From Hymenobacter sp. CRA2 (lineage in GTDB: Bacteria > Bacteroidota > Bacteroidia > Cytophagales > Hymenobacteraceae): a DNA stretch of 64,000 nt. A model generated the notes under the pieces. It was not told the DNA's origin. It did not search any database and saw only the letters and a list, made by a program, of their open reading frames with translations. The stretch lies in contig NZ_MVBC01000006.1 in the NCBI RefSeq assembly GCF_002007105.1, forward strand, positions 186,001-250,000, in the 5' to 3' direction. Positions 42,391-51,196 of this stretch are shown here, piece by piece. Made by a program: the position numbers and the translations under genes. Every line of letters starts with the position of its first letter. The first letter of the stretch is position 1.

Positions 42391-45300
42391 ATGCTCGCAC
42401 TGTTCATAAAACGGCCGGTTTTGTCGCTGGTCATTTCGCTGATATTCCTGCTGCTGGGCGGGCTGGCGTTTTTCTCGCTGCCCATCACGCAGTTCCCCGA
42501 AATCGTGCCGCCTTCGGTAACGGTGACGGCCAAGTATACCGGCGCCAACGCCGAGGTGTGCGCCAAGGCCGTGGCCACGCCGCTGGAACGCGCCATCAAC
42601 GGCGTGCCGGGCATGACCTACATGTCGACGGTGACGTCGAACAACGGCATCACGGCCATTCAGGTGTTCTTCGAGGTGGGCACCGACCCGGACCTGGCGG
42701 CCGTGAACGTGCAGAACCGCGTCACCACCATCATCGACGAACTGCCGGAGGAAGTCATCAAGGCCGGCGTGACCACGGAGAAGGAAGTGAACAGCATGTT
42801 GCTGTACCTGAACGTGATGAGCACCGACGCCTCGGCCGACGAGGAGTTCATCTACAACTTCGCCGACATCAACATCCTGCAGGAGCTCAAGCGTATCGAG
42901 GGCGTGGGCCGGGCCGAAATCATGGGCTCCCGCGAGTACTCCATGCGTGTGTGGCTCAAGCCCGACCGCCTGCTGGCCTACGACGTGTCGGCCGACGAAA
43001 TCGTGGACGCCATCCGCAACCAGAACGTGGAAGCGGCCCCTGGCCAGACCGGAGAAAGCTCCGGCCGCTCGGCCCAGATGCTGCAGTACGTGCTGCGCTA
43101 CACCGGCAAGCTGTTTGAGCCCGAGCAGTACAAGAACATCGTGGTGCGCGCCGACGCGGATGGCTCGGTGCTGCGCCTCAAGGACGTGGCCGAGGTGGAG
43201 TTCGGCACGCTCAGCTACGGCATGGCTTCCAAGACCGACGGCCGCGCCTCGGCCGCCATCATGCTCAAGCAGCGTCCCGGCTCCAATGCCCGCGAGGTTA
43301 TCGAAAATGTGAAAACCCGCATGGCCGAGCTGCAGAAGACCTCTTTCCCGCCGGGCATGACCTACAACATCAGCTACGACGTGTCGCGCTTCCTCGACGC
43401 GAGTATCCACGAGGTGCTGCGGACGCTGTTCGAGGCCTTCGTGCTGGTATTTATCGTGGTTTACCTGTTCCTGCAGGACTGGCGCAGCACGCTCATTCCG
43501 GCGCTGGCCGTGCCCGTGGCCCTCATCGGCACGCTGGCCTTCATGCAGATGTTCGGCTTCTCGATCAATCTGCTCACCTTGTTCGCGCTGGTGCTGGCCA
43601 TCGGCATCGTGGTCGACAACGCCATTGTGGTGGTGGAGGCCGTGCACGTGAAGATGCACGAGGAGCATTTGTCGGCGCGCAAGGCCACGCTGGCGGCCAT
43701 GAAGGAAATCGGCGGCGCCATTGTGGCCATTACGCTGGTGATGACGGCGGTATTCGTGCCGGTGGCCTTTATGAGCGGCCCGGTGGGCGTGTTCTACCGC
43801 CAGTTCTCGCTTACGCTGGCCATTTCTATCGTCATTTCGGGCGTCAACGCCCTCACGCTCACGCCGGCCCTGTGCGCCCTGATGCTCAAGCCGACCCACG
43901 CCATCGAAGGCGACACGGCCGACGCGCCGGGCGAAGCGGATGCCGCGCTGGCGAAAAAGCCTGGCCTGCTGACGCGCTTCTTCGGCGGCTTCAACCACTA
44001 CTACGACCGGCTGGCCCGTGGCTACGAGCGGCTGCTCTACCGCCTCGCGCCGCGCCGCTGGCTGACTGTCGGGCTGTTCGTAGTGTTCAGCCTGGCCACC
44101 TGGGGATTGAGCCTGATTCTGCCTTCAGGCTTTATTCCGAACGAGGACCAGGGCATGATCTACGTGAACGTAACGGCCCCGGCCGGCGCCACCGTGGAGC
44201 GCACGGAGGAAGTTCTGGACCAGATTCAGCAGCAAGCGGCCAAGCTCGGGCCGGTAGAATCGGTGACGACGCTGGCGGGCTACAGCCTGCTGAACGAAGT
44301 GGCCGGCGCTTCCTACGGCATGGGCATGATCAACCTGAAAGGCTGGGACGAGCGGGAGCAGTCGGTGGACGACCTCATTGCCGAGTTGCGCAAGCGCACG
44401 GCCAATATCCGCGACGCCCGCATCGAGTTCTTCTCGCCGCCCACCGTGCCGGGCTTCGGCAACAGCAGCGGCTTCGAGCTGCGCATCCTCGACAAAACCG
44501 GCCGCGGCGACCTGCAACAGACCGCCAACGCCACCAATAAGTTTATCACCGCGCTGGCCAAAACACCCGAAATCGGGGCCGCCTTCACCACCTTCGACCC
44601 GAACTTCCCGCAGTACCTCATCCACGTGGATCAGGAAATGGCGGCCAAGCGCGGCGTGACCGTGGACCGGGCCATGAGCACCCTGCAGACGCTGCTGGGC
44701 TCGTACTACGCCTCCAACTTCATCCGCTTCGGGCAGATGTACAAGGTGATGGTGCAGGCCGCGCCGAACTACCGCGCCGCGCCCGAGGACGTGCTCAAGC
44801 TCTACGTGAAGAACGACCGGGGCGAGATGGTGCCGTACTCCACCTTCCTCACGATGGAGCGCGTGTACGGCCCTGAGCAGCTGACTCGCTACAACATGTA
44901 CACCTCGGCCATGCTCAACGGCGACGCGGCCCCGGGCTTCTCCTCCGGCGAGGCCATTGCCGCCGCCGAGCGCGTGGCCAAGCAGGAGCTGCCGCGCGGC
45001 TTCAGCTACGAGTGGTCGGGCATGACGCGGGAGCAGATTCTGTCGGGCAACCAGGCGGTGTACGTGTTCCTGATGGTTATCGTGTTTGTGTACCTGCTGC
45101 TGGCGGCCCAGTACGAAAGCTTCCTGCTGCCGCTGCCGGTGCTGCTGTCGTTGCCGGTGGGCGTGTTCGGGGCTTTCCTCTCGCTGAAGCTGCTGGGGCT
45201 GGAAAACAACATCTACGCCCAGGTGGCGCTGGTGATGCTCATCGGCTTGCTCGGTAAAAACGCCATCCTCATCATCGAAGTGGCCAACCAGCGGCGCCAG

Positions 45301-45609
45301 CAGGGCGCCTCGGTGCTCGACGCGGCCGTGGAAGGCGCGGTGTCCCGCCTGCGGCCTATCCTGATGACCTCTTTCGCCTTCATTGCTGGCCTGGTTCCGC
45401 TCTGCATTGCCTCCGGCGCCGGCGCGCTGGGCAACCGCAGCATCGGTACCGCCGCGGCGGGCGGTATGCTCATCGGCACCTTGTTCGGCGTGGTCATCAT
45501 CCCCGGCCTGTACGTGCTCTTCGCCTCGCTGAGCAAGCCCGTGACGGAGGACGACGAGGAAGCCGAAGAAGCGGCCGTGGTGCGTCGCCTCGAACCGAAA
45601 CATGCCTAA
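42391..45609 (+). CDS. RND-family efflux permease (HAE1 type)
   Basis: A 1072-residue inner-membrane pump. The start is the ATG before LALFIKRPVLSLVISLIFLL; the longer open frame upstream runs through the repeat element. Two RND repeats with 12 transmembrane helices and two large periplasmic loops are present, including ITQFPEIVPPSVTVTAKYTG in the first loop. The TM4 proton-relay region reads LAIGIVVDNAIVVVEAV, so the first Asp of the usual Asp-Asp pair is kept and the second is Asn. The last TM block is GLLGKNAILIIEVANQRRQQ. It exports drugs or other toxic compounds with the adjacent adaptor and outer-membrane factor. The acidic C-terminus is short and of normal type. Confidence 0.96.
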   Translation: MLALFIKRPVLSLVISLIFLLLGGLAFFSLPITQFPEIVPPSVTVTAKYTGANAEVCAKAVATPLERAINGVPGMTYMSTVTSNNGITAIQVFFEVGTDPDLAAVNVQNRVTTIIDELPEEVIKAGVTTEKEVNSMLLYLNVMSTDASADEEFIYNFADINILQELKRIEGVGRAEIMGSREYSMRVWLKPDRLLAYDVSADEIVDAIRNQNVEAAPGQTGESSGRSAQMLQYVLRYTGKLFEPEQYKNIVVRADADGSVLRLKDVAEVEFGTLSYGMASKTDGRASAAIMLKQRPGSNAREVIENVKTRMAELQKTSFPPGMTYNISYDVSRFLDASIHEVLRTLFEAFVLVFIVVYLFLQDWRSTLIPALAVPVALIGTLAFMQMFGFSINLLTLFALVLAIGIVVDNAIVVVEAVHVKMHEEHLSARKATLAAMKEIGGAIVAITLVMTAVFVPVAFMSGPVGVFYRQFSLTLAISIVISGVNALTLTPALCALMLKPTHAIEGDTADAPGEADAALAKKPGLLTRFFGGFNHYYDRLARGYERLLYRLAPRRWLTVGLFVVFSLATWGLSLILPSGFIPNEDQGMIYVNVTAPAGATVERTEEVLDQIQQQAAKLGPVESVTTLAGYSLLNEVAGASYGMGMINLKGWDEREQSVDDLIAELRKRTANIRDARIEFFSPPTVPGFGNSSGFELRILDKTGRGDLQQTANATNKFITALAKTPEIGAAFTTFDPNFPQYLIHVDQEMAAKRGVTVDRAMSTLQTLLGSYYASNFIRFGQMYKVMVQAAPNYRAAPEDVLKLYVKNDRGEMVPYSTFLTMERVYGPEQLTRYNMYTSAMLNGDAAPGFSSGEAIAAAERVAKQELPRGFSYEWSGMTREQILSGNQAVYVFLMVIVFVYLLLAAQYESFLLPLPVLLSLPVGVFGAFLSLKLLGLENNIYAQVALVMLIGLLGKNAILIIEVANQRRQQGASVLDAAVEGAVSRLRPILMTSFAFIAGLVPLCIASGAGALGNRSIGTAAAGGMLIGTLFGVVIIPGLYVLFASLSKPVTEDDEEAEEAAVVRRLEPKHA

Positions 45610-45651
45610 TCCAGCTCATTCATACGACCTGGCTCGTCCGGCCAGACCGCA

Positions 45652-45751
45652 GGAAGGCGTCAGCCACGCATCCTTGCCGCCTTCAATTGAGGGTTACGGT
45701 TGGGGAACCGCCAGCAAACGAAGCGGCGGGGATGTTTGGCTGACGCCTTCC
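45652..45751. repeat. 100-bp inverted repeat between permease and outer-membrane factor genes
   Basis: Left arm GGAAGGCGTCAGCCACGCAT + CCTTGCCGCC pairs with the right arm GGCGGGGATGTTTGGCTGAC + GCCTTCC with few mismatches. Sequence differs from the GTCAT type but the size and layout are alike. It is probably transcribed within the efflux operon. Confidence 0.8.
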
Positions 45752-45862
45752 TACGGTTTAGCCCGTGTCGGTCAGATACTAACCTTTTCGCTTGCCCAGC
45801 CGATGCGCCGCAACCATTGCTCGGGCGGACACGGGCGCAAGCCCGCGCTACAGCTGCCTGCC

Positions 45863-47329
45863 ATGTCCCGCTTACGAAGTCATATAGCCTTAGCCCTTCT
45901 GACCCTCGGCCTGCTCGGCGGCTGCAAAGTCACCGAGCCGGAGCCGCCGCGCGTCAGCGCCAGCGTGCCTGCGGCCTTTGGCCCCGCGGCCGCCGCCGAT
46001 TCGACCAGCATTGCCGACAAGCCCTGGCGCGAGTTTTTCAACGACCGGCAGCTGGTCGGCCTTATCGACACCGCCCTGCAGAACAACCTCGACCTGCAAA
46101 TAGCCGTGCAGCGCGTGGAGCAGGCCCGCGCCGTCCTCATCGGCGCCCGCGGCGCGCTGCTGCCCTCGGTCAACGGCGTAGCCGCCGCCGGCGTGGACCG
46201 TTGGGGCGACTACACCCTGAACGGCGTCGGCAACTACGACACCAACCTCTCGCCCAACATCGACCGGCAGCAGCGCATTCCGACGCCCGTCACGCCCGAT
46301 TTCTTCCTCGGGCTGCGCAGCTCCTGGGAAATCGATGTGTGGGGCAAGCTGCGCCAGCGCCGCCGCGCCGCCGCCACCCGCCTGCTGGCTACTGATCAGG
46401 GCCGGCGCGTGGTGGTGACCTCGCTGGTGGCCCAGGTGGCCAGCCTGTACTACGAGCTGCTGGCCCTCGACGGCGAGCTGGACGTGCTGGCCCGCAACGC
46501 CGACTACCAGCAGCGGGCCCTGGAAATCATTCAGGTGCAGAAGCGCGCCGGCCGGGCCACCGAACTGGCCGTGCAGCAGTTTGCTGCCCAGCTACTGCGC
46601 ACCCAGGGGCTGGAGCAGCAGGTGCGGCAGCGCATCGTGGAGCGCGAAAACCAGCTTAACCAGCTGCTCGGCCGCTACCCGCAGCGCGTGGCCCGTGGGG
46701 CGGCCATCCGCCAGCAAGCCCTGCCTGATACCGTGGCCGCCGGGGTGCCCGCCCGCGCCCTGCTGCGCCGCCCCGATGTGCGCCAGGCCGAGCTGGAGCT
46801 AGCCGCCACTCACGCCGACGTATCGGCCGCCCGGGCTGCCTTTCTGCCCTCGCTCACCATCACGCCCTACGTGGGCCTGAATGCCTACAGCGGCTCCCTG
46901 CTGTTCCGGCCCGAGTCGATAGCCTTCGGGGTGCTGGGTGGGCTGGCCGCGCCGGTGGTCAACCGCGCCCCGCTCAAAGCCGATTACCAGCGTGCCACCG
47001 CCGCCGACCGCGAAGCCTTCTTCGGGTACCAAAAGGCCCTGCAAACAGGCTTCCGTGAGGTGCATACCAATCTGCGCGGCCTGGCTCACTACCGCCGCGC
47101 CTACGCCCTGAAGCAGCAGGAGGCCGCCTCGCTCACCCGCGCCGTGGAAGCTGCCCGCGACCTGTACGTGGCCAACCGCGCCAACTACCTGGAAGTCATC
47201 ACCGCCCAGCGCAGCGTGCTAGACGCCGAGCTGGAAGCTACCCAGCTGCGCCGCGACCAGTTCCTGCTGCTCATCGACCTGTACCGGGCCCTGGGCGGCG
47301 GCTGGGAAGCGGCTCCGGTAACCCCTTAA
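45863..47329 (+). CDS. Outer-membrane efflux lipoprotein, NodT/OprM type
   Basis: About 488 residues from the ATG giving MSRLRSHIALALLTLGLLGG with the lipidated Cys at residue 22. The upstream frame runs through an inverted repeat and is rejected. Two TolC-like repeats are visible: WREFFNDRQLVGLIDTALQN with NLDLQIAVQRVEQARAVLIG, and RALLRRPDVRQAELELAATH with ADVSAARAAFLPSLTITPYV. The LLRRPDVR signature is strong for the NodT branch. It forms the outer-membrane channel of the RND pump encoded just before it. A clear terminator follows. Confidence 0.95.
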   Translation: MSRLRSHIALALLTLGLLGGCKVTEPEPPRVSASVPAAFGPAAAADSTSIADKPWREFFNDRQLVGLIDTALQNNLDLQIAVQRVEQARAVLIGARGALLPSVNGVAAAGVDRWGDYTLNGVGNYDTNLSPNIDRQQRIPTPVTPDFFLGLRSSWEIDVWGKLRQRRRAAATRLLATDQGRRVVVTSLVAQVASLYYELLALDGELDVLARNADYQQRALEIIQVQKRAGRATELAVQQFAAQLLRTQGLEQQVRQRIVERENQLNQLLGRYPQRVARGAAIRQQALPDTVAAGVPARALLRRPDVRQAELELAATHADVSAARAAFLPSLTITPYVGLNAYSGSLLFRPESIAFGVLGGLAAPVVNRAPLKADYQRATAADREAFFGYQKALQTGFREVHTNLRGLAHYRRAYALKQQEAASLTRAVEAARDLYVANRANYLEVITAQRSVLDAELEATQLRRDQFLLLIDLYRALGGGWEAAPVTP

Positions 47330-47345
47330 GTCTGACTCCTTTTTC

Positions 47346-47373
47346 CGAAAGGAAGCCGCCCGGCTTCCTTTCG
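47346..47373 (+). terminator. Intrinsic terminator at the end of the efflux operon
   Basis: CGAAAGGAAGCC pairs perfectly with GGCTTCCTTTCG around the four-base loop GCCC, followed by TCTTTT. It begins 16 bp after the outer-membrane factor stop codon. Confidence 0.9.
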
Positions 47374-47383
47374 TCTTTTACGC

Positions 47384-47620
47384 ATGAACCGAGAAGAACT
47401 GACCCAAGCCGGCTTTTTTCCTGCCGACTGGATTCCCAGCGGCACCCGCTACCTGCACGGCGAGCTGCTGGTGCGCATGACCAGGCGCGGCAGCCTGCGC
47501 TTGTTTATTCCCGAGGGCGGGAACGAGGTGGAGCTGTCGTCGGGCAGCCTGTTCGAGCACGTGGTGCACTACATCGGCACGCTGGAAGGCCTGACGGCCA
47601 TGCTGGTGCAACTGCTGTAG
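47384..47620 (+). CDS. Hypothetical 78-residue protein
   Basis: The ATG follows the efflux terminator within about 11 bases, so its own promoter would have to overlap the terminator or the preceding gene. The product (MNREELTQAGFFPADWIPSG ...) is soluble with alternating beta-like segments (YLHGELLVRMT, SLRLFIPEGG, VELSSGSLF) and a helical end. No family recognised. Codon use matches the neighbours, supporting a real gene. No function proposed. Confidence 0.6.
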   Translation: MNREELTQAGFFPADWIPSGTRYLHGELLVRMTRRGSLRLFIPEGGNEVELSSGSLFEHVVHYIGTLEGLTAMLVQLL

Positions 47621-47740
47621 CGGGTAAGCCCCCATCAGCTTGAGCGCGCCTCACATGTGCATGTGATGGGGGGGCATCAGCTCCGGGACGCGCATACCTT
47701 TACCGGCGCCGAACGAGTATTACTCCAACCCCGGAAAAGC

Positions 47741-48250
47741 ATGCACCCGTTTCTACTACCGGCCCGCCTGGGCTGGACAATGCTGGGAGCGGCCGCGCTG
47801 TGGCTGCCGGCCTGCACCGCCACCAAACACTCGGCCGCTACGGTGCCGCACCCGCCCGCCGATGCCGCCCTGTACCGCACCATTGCCCGGCAGGACAGCC
47901 TGCTGTTTGTGGCCTTCAACCGCCACGACGCCACGGCCATGCAGGCCTTCTTCGCCGATGACCTGGAGTTCTACCACGACCGGGGCGGACTGCAGAGTTT
48001 TCAGCAGACCATGGATGGCTTCCGGGGCTTGTTTGAGAACAACAAAACCACCGGCCTGAACCGGCAGCTGGTGCCCGGCACGCTGGAAGTGTACCCCATC
48101 AAGGGCTACGGGGCCGTGGAAACCTATCAGCACCGCTTCTGCCACCAGGAAAACGGCAAGGACGACTGCGGTACCTTCAAAAACCTGATGATGTGGCGTC
48201 TGCGCGACGGGCAGTGGAAAATCACCCGCGTGGTGAGCTACGACCATTAG
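47741..48250 (+). CDS. Lipoprotein with NTF2-like (DUF4440-type) domain
   Basis: A 169-residue protein from the ATG giving MHPFLLPARLGWTMLG, with lipobox-like WLPAC. The remaining 130 residues look like an NTF2/SnoaL-like fold: IARQDSLLFVAFNRHDATAM, FFADDLEFYHDRGGL, then YGAVETYQHRF and the final MMWRLRDGQWKITRVVSYDH, which is very typical of DUF4440 domains. These domains bind small ligands or have enzyme functions that vary. No operon partner; the lactonase-like gene converges from the other strand. Confidence 0.8.
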   Translation: MHPFLLPARLGWTMLGAAALWLPACTATKHSAATVPHPPADAALYRTIARQDSLLFVAFNRHDATAMQAFFADDLEFYHDRGGLQSFQQTMDGFRGLFENNKTTGLNRQLVPGTLEVYPIKGYGAVETYQHRFCHQENGKDDCGTFKNLMMWRLRDGQWKITRVVSYDH

Positions 48251-48271
48251 CGCCCGGCACACCGTACCGCG

Positions 48272-49462
48272 CTACCGGCCCGTAAAATCGGACAGTACCT
48301 GCAGGCACACCGGCGCCGGGGCTGTGGCCGAGAAGCCCGTGGGCGTCAGCCGGCCGGTCTTTGCATCGACGCGGTAGCTGAAGATGTTGTCGGAGTTCTG
48401 GTTAGCCACCAGCAGCAGGCGGCCATCGGGCGAGAGGGTGAAGTTGCGCGGCGTCTTGCCTTGGGTGCCCACGTGCTGCACCAGCGTCAGGCGGCCCGTG
48501 CCCGCATCCACCGCAAACACCACGATGCTGTCGTGGCCGCGGTTGGAGCCGTACACGAAGCGCCCGTCCGGCGAGGTGTGCACGTCGGCGCAGGAGTTCG
48601 GGTCGCTGAAGTCGGCCGGCAGCGTGGGCAGCGTGTGTACCTCCGCGAAAGTGCCCGCCGCGGCGTTGTAGTCGAGGGCCGTGAGGGTGGAGTTCAGCTC
48701 GTTGATGACGTAGGCCCAGCGCCCGTTGGGGTGAAAGGCCAGGTGGCGCGGCCCGGCGCCGGGCTGGGCGCGGAAGGCCGTCTGGGGTGGCAGCTGCAGC
48801 ACCGTAGTACTACCCGTCAGTCGGTAGCTCAGAATTTGGTCGTTGCCCAGGTCCACTGCCAGGGCATAGCGGCCGGCTGGGTCCGGGAATACGCAGTGGG
48901 CGTGGGCCTTGTCCTGGTTTTTGTGCGGTCCGCTGCCCTGGTGCTGGTCTACCGCGGCGGCCGGTCCCAGCCGGCCATCGGCCTGCACTGGCAGCGCGCT
49001 GATGGTACCGCCAAAGTAATTGGCCACCAGCGCCGCGCGGCCATCGGGCGTAAGGCTGATGTAGCACGGCCCCACACCCTCGGAGGGTTGCTCGTTGAGC
49101 AGCGTCAGCTCGCCGCTGCGCGGGTCGACGGCAAAGGCGCGCACGGCCCCGGTGCTGCGTCCCTGAAAGTCAGTGCTGGCATTGATGGCGTACAGGTGTC
49201 GGCGGTCGGGGCTGATGGTCAGGAAGCCCGGCTTAACGCCTCCGCCGAAGCCGGCCACGCGGGTCATTTCACCGGTGCGGGCGTTCAGGCGGTAGAGAAA
49301 GATGTTGTCCTGCTCGGCGGGGCCGTAGGTACCCACGTACAGCAAATAATCAACCGCCGCAGTGCCGCGGCCCGCCACGCAGCCAGCTAGTAGTGGCCCC
49401 GCGGCCAGCAGTGCCGCACGTTGCAGAAAGGCCCGACGGGTCCAGGAGGGGTTCAGATTCAT
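48272..49462 (-). CDS. Lactonase-family seven-bladed beta-propeller protein (Pgl-like), exported
   Basis: A 396-residue protein with a twin-arginine-like and lipoprotein-like leader (TRRAFLQRAALLAAGPLLAG, Cys directly after). Blades of the 6-phosphogluconolactonase (YbhE-type) family are visible: LLYVGTYGPAEQDNIFLYRL, VKPGFLTISPDRRHLYAIN, GVGPCYISLTPDGRAALVAN, HCVFPDPAGRYALAVDLGND, GPRHLAFHPNGRWAYVIN and GKTPRNFTLSPDGRLLLVAN. Because it is exported, the natural substrate is more likely an external sugar lactone or other ligand than 6-phosphogluconolactone. Convergent with the DUF4440 gene. Confidence 0.9.
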   Translation of the reverse strand: MNLNPSWTRRAFLQRAALLAAGPLLAGCVAGRGTAAVDYLLYVGTYGPAEQDNIFLYRLNARTGEMTRVAGFGGGVKPGFLTISPDRRHLYAINASTDFQGRSTGAVRAFAVDPRSGELTLLNEQPSEGVGPCYISLTPDGRAALVANYFGGTISALPVQADGRLGPAAAVDQHQGSGPHKNQDKAHAHCVFPDPAGRYALAVDLGNDQILSYRLTGSTTVLQLPPQTAFRAQPGAGPRHLAFHPNGRWAYVINELNSTLTALDYNAAAGTFAEVHTLPTLPADFSDPNSCADVHTSPDGRFVYGSNRGHDSIVVFAVDAGTGRLTLVQHVGTQGKTPRNFTLSPDGRLLLVANQNSDNIFSYRVDAKTGRLTPTGFSATAPAPVCLQVLSDFTGR

Positions 49463-49643
49463 CAGTGCAGTGGCGGGCTTTGTTAGACCTTAGAGTGTGC
49501 GCCGCAAAGTAAGCAGCCCGTCTGCTCTCGGAGCGGGTACTACTACAAAGCCAGGATCAGGCTGGGGCCGCCAAGCCAGCACGTCTGAGCTTGTCGACCC
49601 GCAGGCAGGCGCACGTGAAGCCTCCCTACCGCTTCGCAAGGCC

Positions 49644-49895
49644 GTCATGTCGAGCTTGTCGAGACATCTCGCTCGGGGACTATTCTTCTCGTTGCACGAT
49701 GCAGTTACCATCCATCAAAGGTGTTTAAGAACCGTCCTCCTGAGCGCAGCGAAGGACCTTGCTACGTCCGCACGCTTCGCTCAGGTGTGATAAGGTCCTT
49801 CGCTGCGCTCAGGAGGACAGACCACTTCCAATAAGCAGACTTCCCAAATAGCTTCATCATCAGCACGCGAGATGTCTCGACAAGCTCGACATGAC
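49644..49895. repeat. Inverted-repeat element split by a second inverted-repeat element
   Basis: The outer arms and flanks are the same as in the intact 111-bp element at 21422-21532: left half 49644-49712 (ending GCAGTTACCATC) and right half from about 49858 (CATCAGCACGCGAGATG). Between them are about 145 extra bases. The core of this insert, 49734-49818, is itself an inverted repeat with perfect 27-bp arms (GTCCTCCTGAGCGCAGCGAA and on). The split site carries CATC on both sides, a possible short target duplication. Confidence 0.9.
49734..49818. repeat. Inner inverted-repeat element, 27-bp perfect arms
   Basis: The arm starts GTCCTCCTGAGCGCAGCGAA and continues with GGACCTT; the right arm is its exact reverse complement; the central 31 bases contain a degenerate GCTTCGCTCAG copy. 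It belongs to the same family shape as the other elements but with GTCCT ends and a shorter centre. Confidence 0.9.
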
Positions 49896-50021
49896 GTTCT
49901 TTCCGGGCTATGCAGATGAAGTAGGAGAGATACTTGGCTTGCGCCTGCCTGGGGGCGAGTGCGCGGACGCCAGATGGAGCAAGACCTTCAGAGAGCCTTC
50001 AATGACTTTCAGATGAAAATC
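49896..50021. other. Gap between repeat and GH43 gene
   Basis: Together with 49463-49643 this forms, with the repeat, a 559-bp stretch without any gene. I see no coding likeness outside the repeat. Confidence 0.4.
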
Positions 50022-51020
50022 CTAGCAGGGCGCGCCGAAATCGGGTGAGCCATCGGGGTGCCAGCCGAAGGGCTTGTAGCGGATCTGGCGGGCCCAGCCG
50101 GCTTGGCTGCGCCGGGCAGCGTGATAGATGATGTAATCCTGGTCAGCGAGCTGCACAAAAGAGCCGTGGCCCGGTCCGAAAATCGTGTCGGTTTTGGCAA
50201 ACACCGGCTGCGGCTCCTTGCGCCAGTTGGCCGCGTCGAGCGGGTCGCCACCGAGGTAGGTGAGCTGGCCCAGGCAGTAGTCGTCGGTCCAGCTGCCGCT
50301 GGCGGAGTAGATGATGAAGGTGCGCCCGTCGCGCTGCAGCACCTGCGGGCCCTCGTTGACGTGCGGGTAGCCGTGCTTTTCCCACGCGTATTCGGGCCGG
50401 GCAATGCACACCCGGTCGGAGGCAATGGTCCACGGGTTGCTCATCCGGGCGAGGTACAGGTTCTGGCTCACGTTGTCGAAACCTTCCCAGCCCGACCACA
50501 CAAAGTACCGCTCCGTGCCCAGGGTGAGCACCGTCCCGTCGATGGCCCAACGGTCCGTGGGCACTTCGAGCCGGCCCATAAACTCATACTCGCCCTGCGC
50601 GTCGGTGGTGCGGCTGCGCAGGCAGTACAGGCGTTCCTCGCCGAGGCGGGCGTGGTAGAGGGCAAAGTACACGTACCAGCGGCCGTCGAGCCACTGCAGC
50701 TCGGGCGCCCAGATTTCCACGAATTCCGGCGTGGGCTTGGCCGGATTCGGCCAGATGGGCACCAGTTCGGCCGTCGCCATGTCGCGTAGCTCGCCAAAGC
50801 GGCTCACCAGGATGCGGCGCTTCTCGCGGTCCACGGTGCAGTAGTACAGCTGCTCGTCGCGGGCCACCACCCACGGGTCTTCGCCGTCGGGCACCAGCAC
50901 GTGCGCCTGGTCGCCGCTGGGTGGCAGCGCCCGGGCCCGCGCCGTCAGCTCATTGATTTCGGCTACCGTCATCGGGGCCAGCTGTGCCTCCTGGTAGATG
51001 TGGTCGTCGGGGGTGTGCAT
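50022..51020 (-). CDS. GH43-family glycoside hydrolase
   Basis: About 332 residues from the ATG giving MHTPDDHIYQEAQLAPMTVA; the longer upstream frame runs into an inverted repeat. The five-bladed propeller of GH43 is suggested by GEDPWVVARDEQLYYC (catalytic base Asp), VEIWAPELQWLDGRWYVYFA, RWAIDGTVLTLGTERYFVW (pKa-modulating Asp), PHVNEGPQVLQRDGRTFIIY (general acid Glu) and FGPGHGSFVQ. Such enzymes act on arabinan, xylan or related side chains. There is no signal peptide, so it should act in the cytoplasm on imported oligosaccharides. It lies downstream of PhyH and MFS genes on the same strand. Confidence 0.9.
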   Translation of the reverse strand: MHTPDDHIYQEAQLAPMTVAEINELTARARALPPSGDQAHVLVPDGEDPWVVARDEQLYYCTVDREKRRILVSRFGELRDMATAELVPIWPNPAKPTPEFVEIWAPELQWLDGRWYVYFALYHARLGEERLYCLRSRTTDAQGEYEFMGRLEVPTDRWAIDGTVLTLGTERYFVWSGWEGFDNVSQNLYLARMSNPWTIASDRVCIARPEYAWEKHGYPHVNEGPQVLQRDGRTFIIYSASGSWTDDYCLGQLTYLGGDPLDAANWRKEPQPVFAKTDTIFGPGHGSFVQLADQDYIIYHAARRSQAGWARQIRYKPFGWHPDGSPDFGAPC

Positions 51021-51081
51021 GGACTGGCGGAAGCGGGTGATGAGTACTAAGGTTGAGAAGGTATACTTCCTAACACGTCTT

Positions 51082-51182
51082 GTCATCCTGAGCAAAGTGA
51101 AGGACCTTCTCACGCAGTACGAGCCATTGTTGCGTTGGCCGTTCGCACGTTAGAAGGTCCTCCGGCTGCGCCTCAGGATGAC
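51082..51182. repeat. 101-bp inverted-repeat element between GH43 and PhyH genes
   Basis: Left arm GTCATCCTGAG then AGGACCTTCT, inverted on the right with mismatches in the centre of the arm. Same family shape as the other GTCAT/GTCCT-ended elements. It fills most of the gap between two codirectional genes. Confidence 0.85.
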
Positions 51183-51196
51183 GGGTGATTAGCCTT

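Noticed and set aside
45602-45862. N-terminal extension of the outer-membrane factor, overlapping the permease stop
   Set aside because: The stretch is an inverted repeat and the lipoprotein signal begins at 45863.
51021-51113. N-terminal extension of the GH43 protein
   Set aside because: It is encoded by repeat sequence and does not resemble GH43 N-termini.
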